IMG/VR virus record: IMGVR_UViG_3300042484_000046
Coordinates: 1 to 24,923 of that record
Reading direction: 5' to 3' (one strand)
Source of the DNA: a virus
Length of the DNA stretch: 24,923 nt
A program made the translations under genes and the position numbers. Under the pieces are notes generated by a model. The model was not told where the DNA came from. It did no database searches and saw nothing but the letters and a program-made list of their open reading frames with translations. Shown here one piece after another: positions 5,900-13,086 of the stretch (within the stretch, counting starts at the first letter, position 1; the number at the start of each line of letters is the position of its first letter).

Positions 5900-6043
5900 A
5901 TGCCACTCGTCAAATCCAAAAGCCCCGCAGCATTTCGCAAGAATGTTGCTGCTGAAGTAAAAAGTGGCAAACCCGTCAAGCAGGCCGTAGCAATTGCCTA
6001 TTCGGTGAAGCGTGAAGCTGCCAAACCAATGAAAAAGAAATAA
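5900..6043 (+). CDS. Small basic phage protein (47 aa)
   Basis: A 47-residue, strongly basic protein: [20 protein letters not shown], then [20 protein letters not shown], ending KPMKKK. The [15 protein letters not shown] pattern is one I know from many phages, where such small proteins sit beside terminase or portal genes; no function is established to my knowledge. It fills the gap between TerL and portal exactly, starting one base after the TerL stop and ending one base before the portal ATG, which argues strongly that it is translated. Nucleic-acid binding is plausible from its charge. Confidence 0.8.
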   Translation: MPLVKSKSPAAFRKNVAAEVKSGKPVKQAVAIAYSVKREAAKPMKKK

Positions 6044-6044
6044 C

Positions 6045-8237
6045 ATGGCTGACGTAACAGGCATCGTAGCCGCCGCAGCCGTTGCTGTTGGCGGTTCATC
6101 CAAAGACAAGAGCAACGCTGATGTGCTGGCTACCGCCCGTGCCCGGCTGGACTTGGCTATGTCGGCACTGTCTGAATCCCGTGAGGACGAGATTGACGAT
6201 CTGAAGTTCTACGCTGGTTCCCCCGACAACCACTGGCAGTGGCCCTCAGATGTCTTGGCAACTCGTGGTGCTGTGCAGGGCCAGACCATCAACGCCCGGC
6301 CCTGTTTGACCATCAACAAGCTGCCACAGCACGTTCGCCAAGTCACCAACGACCAACGGCAGAACCGTCCTGGTGCTAAGGTCATCCCGGTGGACGACAA
6401 GGCTGACGTTGAGATTGCTGACATTTTCAACGGCATGATCCGGCACATTGAGTACATCTCTGACGCTGATGTGGCCTATGACACCGCTTGCGAGAACCAG
6501 GTATCCTACGGTGAAGGCTACATACGTCTGCTGACTGAGTATTGCGACGACAACACGTTTGACCAAGACATCAAGATTGGCCGGGTGCGTAACAGCTTCT
6601 CCGTCTACATGGACCCTACGATCCAAGACCCCACGGGCGCGGATGCGAAGTGGTGTTTTGTTACAGAAGACTTGACAAAGGCTGAATATGCCCGTTTGTA
6701 CCCTGACGCAGCGCCTATCACGACTCTCCAGTCTCTGGGTGTTGGTGACCAGTCTATCTCTAATTGGCTCAATGAGGACACGATTCGCATTGCTGATTAC
6801 TACTACGTTGACTATGACCGCGCCACGCTGAACTTGTATCCCGGCAATGCCACAGCATTCGTGGGCACACCAGAGGACAAGCAACTCAAGGCGTTTTACG
6901 GCAAGCCGCTAAAGTCGCGTGAGTCTGATCGTGCAAGGGTCAAGTATTGCAAGATCAACGGCTACGAAATACTGTCCGAAAACGAATGGGCCGGCAAATG
7001 GATTCCAGTGATTCGGATTGTTGGCAATGAGTTTGAAGTCGATGGCCGTCTGTACGTTTCTGGCCTAGTTCGTAACGCCAAAGATGCCCAGCGCATGTAC
7101 AACTATTGGGTTTCACAAGAAGCCGAGATGTTGGCCTTGGCACCCAAAGCGCCATTTATTGGCTATGGTGGTCAGTTTGAGGGTTATGAGAACCAGTGGA
7201 AAACCGCCAACACGACCAACTGGCCGTATCTGGAGGTCAATCCGGACGTTACAGACGGCCAAGGCGCTGTTCTGCCACTACCCCAGCGCGCCCAGCCCCC
7301 GATGGCCTCCAGTGGGCTGTTACAGGCTAAGGCTGGTGCTTCTGAGGACATCAAGTCCACAACAGGCCAGTACAACGCTTCTCTGGGCATGGGAAGCAAC
7401 GAACGCTCAGGAAAAGCCATTCTTGCGCGTCAGCGTGAGGGCGATGTCGGCACATATCACTACGGTGATAACTTGGCTCGTGGCGTCCGTCACATTGCCC
7501 GCCAACTCGTGGACCTGATCCCCAAGATTTACGATACCCAGCGTATTGCCCGGATCATTGGTGAAGATGGTGAGACAAAAATGGTCAAGATTAACCCTGA
7601 CCAAGCTGAACCAGTCAACAAGATTGTGGATCAGCAGGGTGTCGTGCTTGAGAAAATCTACAATCCGGGCGTTGGCAAGTACGATGTTGTGGCGACCACC
7701 GGTCCAGGCTACGCTACCAAGCGCCAAGAAGCTCTGGAAGCAATGGCCCAGTTGCTGCAAGGCAACCCACAGTTGTGGCAAGTTGCCGGTGACCTGTTTG
7801 TCAAGAACATGGACTGGCCGGGCGCCCAAGAGATGGCTAAACGCTTTGCCAAGACCATTGACCCCAAGCTGATGTCTGATGGCGAAGACAATCCTGAGTT
7901 GCAAGCTGCACAGCAGCAGATGCAGGCGATGGGTCAGGAGATGGAGCAGATGCACCAGATGATCCAGAATGTCGGCAAGTCGATTGAGATGCAGGACATG
8001 AAGCGCAAGGACTACGAAGCTGAGATCAAGGCGTACCAGGCTGAAACACAGCGTATCTCCGCTGTGCAGGCCGGCATGACCGAGCAACAGATTCAAGACA
8101 TTGCGATGGGCGTAGTTGCTGCTGCAATGGAGCAAGGTGGTATTCCTGAGATGCGTGAGCCACAGGAAATGCCGCAAATGGAAGAACAAGGTATGGAGCA
8201 AATGCAACCACAAGGAATGCCAAATGAAATGCAGTGA
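6045..8237 (+). CDS. P22-type portal protein
   Basis: Forms the dodecameric ring through which DNA enters and leaves the head. The P22 portal family is recognisable from AYDTACENQVSYGEGYIRL (about 145-163), the nearby VRNSFSVYMDPTIQDPTGAD (about 180-200), and the long helical part with TTGQYNASLGMGSNERSGKA (about 440-459). The C-terminal 120 residues are rich in Met, Gln and Glu with coiled-coil character (QAAQQQMQAMGQEMEQMHQM), matching the barrel or tail extension of this family. Length 730 aa is normal. The first 20 residues are Ala/Val rich (MADVTGIVAAAAVAVGG). The ribosome site is weak, suggesting coupling to the 47-aa gene. Confidence 0.95.
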   Translation: MADVTGIVAAAAVAVGGSSKDKSNADVLATARARLDLAMSALSESREDEIDDLKFYAGSPDNHWQWPSDVLATRGAVQGQTINARPCLTINKLPQHVRQVTNDQRQNRPGAKVIPVDDKADVEIADIFNGMIRHIEYISDADVAYDTACENQVSYGEGYIRLLTEYCDDNTFDQDIKIGRVRNSFSVYMDPTIQDPTGADAKWCFVTEDLTKAEYARLYPDAAPITTLQSLGVGDQSISNWLNEDTIRIADYYYVDYDRATLNLYPGNATAFVGTPEDKQLKAFYGKPLKSRESDRARVKYCKINGYEILSENEWAGKWIPVIRIVGNEFEVDGRLYVSGLVRNAKDAQRMYNYWVSQEAEMLALAPKAPFIGYGGQFEGYENQWKTANTTNWPYLEVNPDVTDGQGAVLPLPQRAQPPMASSGLLQAKAGASEDIKSTTGQYNASLGMGSNERSGKAILARQREGDVGTYHYGDNLARGVRHIARQLVDLIPKIYDTQRIARIIGEDGETKMVKINPDQAEPVNKIVDQQGVVLEKIYNPGVGKYDVVATTGPGYATKRQEALEAMAQLLQGNPQLWQVAGDLFVKNMDWPGAQEMAKRFAKTIDPKLMSDGEDNPELQAAQQQMQAMGQEMEQMHQMIQNVGKSIEMQDMKRKDYEAEIKAYQAETQRISAVQAGMTEQQIQDIAMGVVAAAMEQGGIPEMREPQEMPQMEEQGMEQMQPQGMPNEMQ

Positions 8238-8586
8238 TTTTATGGGAATGCTATTCCTAGCCCGTGATGTGACCCACAGTGTTCACTTGAACACCCGCAG
8301 TTACTCCAAGCACGTTGCTCTCAATATCTTTTATGACCGCATTGTTGGCGCGGCCGATGACTTTGCCGAGGCTTACCAAGGCAGACACGGTATGATTGGG
8401 CCAATTAGCCTGATGTCTGCCAAGAAAACGACCAATGTGATTGAATTCTTGCAGGACCAGCTTGACGAGATCGAGAAGTGCAGATATGAGGTGGTTGACA
8501 AATCAGACTCATCGCTGCAACAATTGATTGACAATATCATTGAAATTTATTTGCGTACCTTGTACAAATTGCGCTTTCTTGCGTAA
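8224..8586 (+). CDS. DUF5856-type protein with ferritin/Dps-like helix pattern (120 aa)
   Basis: The ATG at 8224 is chosen because AAGGA lies seven bases upstream; it overlaps the portal end by 14 bases. The frame is open further upstream, but that part is antisense-like Lys/Cys-rich sequence inside portal. The protein resembles the uncharacterised viral family DUF5856 (LARDVTHSVHLNTRSYSKH...AYQGRHG). Residues 18-54 have a two-helix pattern reminiscent of Dps/ferritin-like bundles: H21, H30, D45 and E49, where the H30-to-D45 spacing of 15 and D45-x3-E49 match the Dps pattern. No iron-binding function is shown. The C-terminal half is helical (LQDQLDEIEKCRYEV). Confidence 0.75.
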   Translation: MKCSDFMGMLFLARDVTHSVHLNTRSYSKHVALNIFYDRIVGAADDFAEAYQGRHGMIGPISLMSAKKTTNVIEFLQDQLDEIEKCRYEVVDKSDSSLQQLIDNIIEIYLRTLYKLRFLA

Positions 8587-8595
8587 AGGAAAATT

Positions 8596-8898
8596 ATGGA
8601 ACTCCTGAATCCTTTGTCCAAAGCGGACTACCCTGCCAGATTGGTTACCTACACCGATACCGCTGGTAACACCGGCACATGGACCGCTGGCCCCCAAGGT
8701 GTTGTTGTTTGGTCTGACCAAGCCTGTTACATTGAAGTTGGTGAAGGCGCTGTGGCAACTGCGGCCAGCACACCAATCCCACCGTTTACACCAATTCCAT
8801 TTAAAGTGCCACAGGGCTCTGGTGGTCAATGGCGGGTCAGTGCACTTCGCGTGTCTACTAATGGCACAATCTACTGCAAACCCATCAACTCGCAATGA
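8596..8898 (+). CDS. Hypothetical structural protein (100 aa)
   Basis: Function not recognised with certainty. Starts MELLNPLSKADYPARLVTYT and has a beta-rich composition (Thr, Gly, Val) typical of virion surface proteins. The segment GPQGVVVWSDQACYIEVGEG and a Pro-rich turn (TPIPPFTPIPFKVPQGSGG) suggest a compact beta sandwich. TAAAGGAAAATT before the ATG gives a good ribosome site. Its stop overlaps the next start by four bases (ATGA). It lies at the head of the adhesin cassette and may be a minor head or fibre component. Confidence 0.7.
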   Translation: MELLNPLSKADYPARLVTYTDTAGNTGTWTAGPQGVVVWSDQACYIEVGEGAVATAASTPIPPFTPIPFKVPQGSGGQWRVSALRVSTNGTIYCKPINSQ

Positions 8899-9059
8899 GT
8901 TACTTCGGCATCCCCATTCGCAACGGCATAGCCATTGGCTTGGGTGCCGTCATGTCGCTGCTGTCTGGCTATGCTGATGCCACGGTGCAGGGCAATTTGC
9001 TGACTGAGATCGGCGACAACCTCGTCCAAGAGGACGGTGGTTTGATTCTTCTGGAGTAA
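8895..9059 (+). CDS. Hypothetical small phage protein (54 aa)
   Basis: Short protein beginning MSYFGIPIRNGIAIGLGAVM, then SLLSGYADATVQGNLLTEIG, ending DNLVQEDGGLILLE. The Gly/Ile/Leu-rich first 25 residues could be a membrane-associated or beta segment; the LxxEIGDNLVQEDGGLILLE ending resembles repeats seen in small phage structural proteins. It starts within the stop codon of the preceding gene (ATGA overlap) and its stop precedes the next ATG by four bases, so it is tightly packed in the cassette. Function unknown. Confidence 0.65.
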   Translation: MSYFGIPIRNGIAIGLGAVMSLLSGYADATVQGNLLTEIGDNLVQEDGGLILLE

Positions 9060-9063
9060 TTTG

Positions 9064-9567
9064 ATGACAACTGTAACTCTTTCGATATTTGCAGGAGTTG
9101 GCGCACAGTTGTTTGACAACAACGGCAACCCGCTTTCTGGTGGAAAACTTGAAACATATCAAGCGGGCACATCAACACCGTTGGCTACGTACACATCAAA
9201 CACAGGCAACACGGCGCATACAAACCCTATTGTGCTAGATTCTGCTGGCCGGGTGCCTGGCGGCGAAATTTGGTTGAATTATGCGTATTTGTACAAATTT
9301 GTTGTAAAAACATCAACAAATGTTTTAATTGCGACATACGACAATATTGGTGGTAGCTTTAACGCATTTTCAATTATTGCCAATTTCACAGGTAACGGCT
9401 CTACTGTTGCATTTACGCTGGCAAGCGCACCAGCAGGCGAGAACGCAACCAATGTGTACATCAATGGTGTGTACCAGCAAAAGAACACGTACAGCGTTGC
9501 TGGCGCTGTTCTTACATTTTCACAAGCGCCCCCAGTTACTTCGTCAATTGAAGTTAACTACGTTTAA
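9064..9567 (+). CDS. Tail-fibre adaptor-like protein with virion-binding domain (167 aa)
   Basis: The N-terminal domain, about residues 1-95, has the pattern FAGVGAQLFDNNGNPLSGGK, then AGTSTPLATYTS and NPIVLDSAGRVPGGEIWL. I know this from the N-termini of podovirus tail fibres and spikes, where it attaches to the virion. The C-terminal part FTGNGSTVAFTLASAP, VYINGVYQQKNTYSVAG and SSIEVNYV is a small beta domain also common in tail fibres. Unlike a full fibre it ends there, with no receptor-binding tip, so it may be an adaptor to which the following proteins attach. ATG at 9064 follows GGAG; a TTG directly before it is less likely. Confidence 0.75.
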   Translation: MTTVTLSIFAGVGAQLFDNNGNPLSGGKLETYQAGTSTPLATYTSNTGNTAHTNPIVLDSAGRVPGGEIWLNYAYLYKFVVKTSTNVLIATYDNIGGSFNAFSIIANFTGNGSTVAFTLASAPAGENATNVYINGVYQQKNTYSVAGAVLTFSQAPPVTSSIEVNYV

Positions 9568-9576
9568 GGAACAATT

Positions 9577-10170
9577 ATGGCTGATAAAAAGATTTCCGCG
9601 CTGACTGGCGCATCAACTCCCCTTGCTGGCACAGAAGTATTGCCAATTGTGCAGAATGGTGCAACGGTAAACGTGTCTGTTGCAAACCTGACCGCCGGTC
9701 GTGCAGTTGCGATGGCTGGTGGTTCGTTTACCGACAACATTACGCAAAGCACAGCAGCCAAAGGCATCAACTTCACCGCCAACACCCCAGCAGCAGGAAT
9801 GACAAGTCAGTTGCTGGATGACTATGAAGAAGGTACATTTACACTCACAGACCCCGGTGTGAAAGATGCTGTTTCTGGAACTTGGACTTTTGTAAGCGGC
9901 ATTTACACCAAGATCGGCAGACAGGTTACTGTCAATGCGACATTCTCAGGAACTGGACTCGGATTTTCTGCCAACACTGGATATTACAGATTTGATGGAC
10001 TGCCGTTTACTTCCGCAGCATCTTACTCTGGGACTTGGCAAGGCCCGGAAGCATTTAAGGCGACAGCGGGTTTTGTTTTCACCGCTGGTGATCGCTTATG
10101 GCTCCATGCTGCAATCAGCACTCAAACGTCTGATTCTGGAATCATTGTCACAGCAACTTACACTGTCTAA
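9577..10170 (+). CDS. Tail-fibre-like structural protein (197 aa)
   Basis: The N-terminus MADKKISALTGASTPLAGTE, followed by VLPIVQNGATVNVSVANLT, is a module frequent in phage fibre and structural proteins. Residues about 75-197 form a Gly/Thr/Ser-rich beta domain (YEEGTFTLTDPGVKD, YTKIGRQVTVNATFSG, GLPFTSAASYSG) resembling a fibre tip or carbohydrate-binding domain. Leader TAAGGAACAATT gives a good ribosome site. It lies between the adaptor-like protein and the tailspike; a joint adhesin assembly is likely but not provable from sequence. Confidence 0.7.
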   Translation: MADKKISALTGASTPLAGTEVLPIVQNGATVNVSVANLTAGRAVAMAGGSFTDNITQSTAAKGINFTANTPAAGMTSQLLDDYEEGTFTLTDPGVKDAVSGTWTFVSGIYTKIGRQVTVNATFSGTGLGFSANTGYYRFDGLPFTSAASYSGTWQGPEAFKATAGFVFTAGDRLWLHAAISTQTSDSGIIVTATYTV

Positions 10171-10180
10171 GGTATACGCC

Positions 10181-11737
10181 ATGTCGCTCACAAAAGTTAC
10201 GTTTTCGATGATTGATGGCGCACCGCTAAATGTTTTTGACTTTGGCGCAACGGGTGATGGTGTAACGGATGACACAACCGCACTGCAAACAGCAATAACC
10301 TACGCTTTCAATAACAAAATTGGAACTGTTTACCTTCCTAAAGGCACGTACAACATTTCCAAACCTTTGTATGTTTGGGGGTCGGATAACTACATTCGAT
10401 CAGGTGTTCAACTTGTTGGCGAGGGCGTTGATTCAACGGTTATCAAGAAAACAAACAACGCCACACCAAATGACGGAAGCTGGAATGCAGCGATTGACGC
10501 TGTTGTCATTATTTCACCCTACCCGGCAAACACCACTGGTGTGCAGATACCGTCAGGCACATACAACCCAGCATTGATCGACATGTCAATTCAGGGTTAC
10601 TCCACCACACCGAACACCTACGGCATCTACACCAAAGACGACTTTGGTCAAGTGAAGATGGAACGGTTGTGCATACTAGGCACCGATACTTGCTTCAGAA
10701 CTGACGCCAACATGTGGCTGTCTTCCTTCAGGAACATTAGCTTGCATCCTGTAACAAACGGCTTTTGGATGGGAAGATCTGGAACATCCATAGACCTTAC
10801 CGATGTGTACGTGCTCGGTGGTTCCGGTGTTGGTTTTAACTTGCAAGCCCTTTACTCCACGGCCAATGCGATTGCTGTTGAAGGTTTTACAGGAACACCA
10901 GTCATCATTCGGTTTGCAAATTGGACCATCAATGGTCTTGGAATCGAGTGTGCGGCAGCAACAGGTCCGGCTGTTCAAGTGTTAAACGGATCGAATGTCG
11001 TTTTGAACACTCCATTGATCTTGGCACCAAGCGCATTTTTGTGCGGTGACAATTGCAAGATGATGGTCAATGGAGCGCAACTTGGGGATGAGTTTGCTCC
11101 TAGTGCCAGAACTGGTTACTTGTGGTTTGTGGCTGGCAGCGGTGCTTTGAGCATCATCAACCTAATTAACTACGACACCTTTGCAACGGCCAACACAGGC
11201 TTTGCGATGGTCACAGACTTTGCCGGTGTAGCACCCTTCACCATCAATCGTCTTTTGGTCAACGCAATCGGAAGCTCCAACACTGACACAGCTGTTGAAT
11301 ATTTCAACTCCTCTAGTCAGCAACTTTTCAGAGTTCGTGGTGATGGTCTTATTCTTACCGGCCTAGCCGCCGGATCTCCTTACAACTTCACATCTGCCAG
11401 CGCAGCAAACCTTGGCGTTGATTCCGGTGGCATTTTGTACCGTTCAACATCTTCTTTGAAGTACAAAGAGAATGTGCAAGACGCAGTGCATGGCCTTGCA
11501 GAAGTGTTGCGACTTCGCTCTGTCACCTATAAAGGCAAGGCAGAGACAGACAGCGGAAAAACTTTTGGTGGCTTAATTGCGGAAGAAGTACATGAGGCTG
11601 GTTTGACCGAGTTTGTCATGTACGCCGAAGACGGGTCGCCAGATGCCATTGCTTATGGACAAATGGTGGCTTTGTTGGTTAAAGCTGTGCAAGAACTTAA
11701 AGCGGAATTTGACGCTTACAAGACATCGCACCCCTAA
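10181..11737 (+). CDS. Tailspike: pectate-lyase beta-helix with C-terminal S74 chaperone
   Basis: Receptor-binding, probably polysaccharide-cleaving spike of 518 aa. The ATG at 10181 follows TAAGG; the frame is open upstream but overlaps the previous gene without support. Residues about 16-36 (LNVFDFGATGDGVTDDTTAL) are the hallmark start of the pectate-lyase-3 right-handed beta-helix, which continues with aromatic- and Gly-rich turns to about 400. The last about 95 residues, from SSLKYKENVQDAVHGL (about 423) through FGGLIAEEVHEAGL and AYGQMVALLVKAVQEL, match the Peptidase_S74 intramolecular chaperone, which helps trimerisation and then cuts itself off at the conserved Ser. The catalytic substrate cannot be named from sequence. 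Confidence 0.85.
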   Translation: MSLTKVTFSMIDGAPLNVFDFGATGDGVTDDTTALQTAITYAFNNKIGTVYLPKGTYNISKPLYVWGSDNYIRSGVQLVGEGVDSTVIKKTNNATPNDGSWNAAIDAVVIISPYPANTTGVQIPSGTYNPALIDMSIQGYSTTPNTYGIYTKDDFGQVKMERLCILGTDTCFRTDANMWLSSFRNISLHPVTNGFWMGRSGTSIDLTDVYVLGGSGVGFNLQALYSTANAIAVEGFTGTPVIIRFANWTINGLGIECAAATGPAVQVLNGSNVVLNTPLILAPSAFLCGDNCKMMVNGAQLGDEFAPSARTGYLWFVAGSGALSIINLINYDTFATANTGFAMVTDFAGVAPFTINRLLVNAIGSSNTDTAVEYFNSSSQQLFRVRGDGLILTGLAAGSPYNFTSASAANLGVDSGGILYRSTSSLKYKENVQDAVHGLAEVLRLRSVTYKGKAETDSGKTFGGLIAEEVHEAGLTEFVMYAEDGSPDAIAYGQMVALLVKAVQELKAEFDAYKTSHP

Positions 11738-11808
11738 TCCGTGCCAGTGCGGAACACTGGAAACCTTAATGCTACGGTGGACGCCGTGGCTGGAAACAAG
11801 GAAATGAT

Positions 11809-12036
11809 ATGTTGGAAAAAGTTACCTCTGTTGATCTGATTGAAGTTATTGAAAACGGCTGCATTCAAGTTCGCACCAAGACCGCTATCAAAGAAGATGG
11901 CGTTGAAATCAGCAGCAAGTTTGCCCGACACGTTGTTGTGCCCGGTGCTGACGTAAGTGGTGAAGATGCCCGTGTGCAAGCCATCTGTGCTGCAACGCAC
12001 ACGGCTGCTGTAATCGCGGCTTATAAAGCTACTTAA
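11809..12036 (+). CDS. Hypothetical small phage protein (75 aa)
   Basis: Starts MLEKVTSVDLIEVIENGCIQ, then VRTKTAIKEDGVEISSKFAR and HVVVPGADVSGEDARVQAIC. I recognise this as a family of short uncharacterised phage proteins that often follow tail-fibre genes; function is unknown. Strand-rich first half, helical end (ARVQAICAATHTAAVIAAYK). Good ribosome site AAGGA six bases before the ATG. The 71 bases between the tailspike stop and this start contain no other convincing gene. Confidence 0.7.
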   Translation: MLEKVTSVDLIEVIENGCIQVRTKTAIKEDGVEISSKFARHVVVPGADVSGEDARVQAICAATHTAAVIAAYKAT

Positions 12037-12038
12037 TA

Positions 12039-12239
12039 ATGAACGCCCTCCTACAACGCTTCAAATCCAAAACTTACTGGGTAGCCATTGTTGGTGCGTT
12101 GCTGACGGCTATAGAGCTCAACAGTGGCTTCCTTGGCTCGTTCATACCAATGCCCTATCGCAATTACGTCATCCTGCTGTGGCCCGTTCTGATGGTCATA
12201 TTGCGTGAAGTTACTACATCTGCTTTGTCAGATAAATAG
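12039..12239 (+). CDS. Holin-like membrane protein (66 aa)
   Basis: Two hydrophobic segments, about residues 13-27 (YWVAIVGALLTAIEL) and about 42-56 (NYVILLWPVLMVILR), separated by a short loop, with a basic N-terminus (LLQRFKSK). Size and layout fit small two-span phage holins or holin-like proteins, which open the inner membrane at lysis. No endolysin or spanin is next to it, so the assignment rests on topology and on memory of similar phage proteins. It begins two bases after the previous stop and lacks a good ribosome site, suggesting coupled, low-level translation. Confidence 0.6.
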   Translation: MNALLQRFKSKTYWVAIVGALLTAIELNSGFLGSFIPMPYRNYVILLWPVLMVILREVTTSALSDK

Positions 12240-12296
12240 TAATACAATCAAACAACCGTACTGGCTCGGTAAACCAGGGAATCGTAGGATTCAAAA

Positions 12297-13067
12297 ATGT
12301 CAGAAGAAGTATTAGCGGAGTCACTACCCGTGCCAGAACAGGAAGCAACGGCTGCCCCTGAAGCTGAAGTTCAATCGCCGGAAATCGCTGAAGCAGCACC
12401 CAAGTCATTCTCGCAAGAGGAACTTGATGCAGCAATCGGCAAACGCCTCGCAAGAGAGCAACGTAAGTGGGAACGAGATCAAGCGCAACGCCAGTCTGAA
12501 CAACAAACGTTGAGGGCACCAGCCACACAGTCTGTTGACCAGTTTGAAAGCCCTGAAGCCTATGCAGACGCATTGGCCTACCAGAAAGCTGAAGAACTGA
12601 TTGCCAAACGTGAGTCTGCTAAACGCCAGTCGCAAGTTCTTGAGAGTTATCACGACAAGGAAGAAGAAGCACGGACGAAATATGATGACTTTGAACAAGT
12701 CGCATACAACCCCAAGCTCCCAATTACTGATGTGATGGCCGAAACGATCCAGTCCTCGGACGTTGGACCTGAGTTAGCTTACTACCTCGGCTCTAACCCC
12801 AAAGAAGCTGATCGTATCTCGCGTATGACGCCCTTCATGCAGGCAAAGGAAATCGGGAAGATCGAAGGCAAATTGTCCGATAATCCTCCCGTAAAACGAA
12901 CAACGTCTGCGCCAGCGCCGATTTCACCTGTTACCGCCCGAACCTCCGGTTCGCCAGCACATGACACTACTGACCCACGGTCTATCAAGACCATGACAGC
13001 CAGCCAGTGGATTGAAGCTGATAGGGCACGACAGGCGAAAAAGTGGGAATCGCAACGTATCCGCTAA
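12297..13067 (+). CDS. Scaffolding protein
   Basis: Position immediately upstream of coat and composition both indicate scaffold, the internal protein that guides head assembly and then leaves. The 256-aa product is acidic and Pro/Ala/Glu rich at the start (residues 1-40), then strongly helical and charged (DAAIGKRLAREQRKWERDQA; YQKAEELIAKRESAKRQSQV), with a Pro/Ser/Thr-rich link (PAPISPVTARTSGSPAH) and a basic helix at the C-terminus (QWIEADRARQAKKWESQRIR). A basic helical C-terminus is the coat-binding element in P22 scaffold. AGGA lies seven bases before the ATG. No head protease was recognised in the window. Confidence 0.8.
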   Translation: MSEEVLAESLPVPEQEATAAPEAEVQSPEIAEAAPKSFSQEELDAAIGKRLAREQRKWERDQAQRQSEQQTLRAPATQSVDQFESPEAYADALAYQKAEELIAKRESAKRQSQVLESYHDKEEEARTKYDDFEQVAYNPKLPITDVMAETIQSSDVGPELAYYLGSNPKEADRISRMTPFMQAKEIGKIEGKLSDNPPVKRTTSAPAPISPVTARTSGSPAHDTTDPRSIKTMTASQWIEADRARQAKKWESQRIR

Positions 13068-13086
13068 CTTTTTTTAGGAAATTTAA

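Noticed and set aside
7407-8213. 268-aa Leu/His-rich leftward frame opposite portal
   Set aside because: Antisense of the Met/Gln/Lys-rich portal C-terminus, which explains its unusual composition.
8116-8223. N-terminal extension of the DUF5856-type gene
   Set aside because: The extra residues overlap portal, are Lys/Cys-rich without family resemblance, and the ATG at 8224 has a good ribosome site.
9935-10180. N-terminal extension of the tailspike
   Set aside because: It lies inside the preceding gene; the ATG at 10181 follows that gene's stop with AAGG and precedes the typical pectate-lyase start.
11738-11808. 12-aa frame (MLRWTPWLETRK) before the 75-aa gene
   Set aside because: No ribosome site, overlaps the ribosome site of the next gene, and shows no conserved pattern that I recognise.
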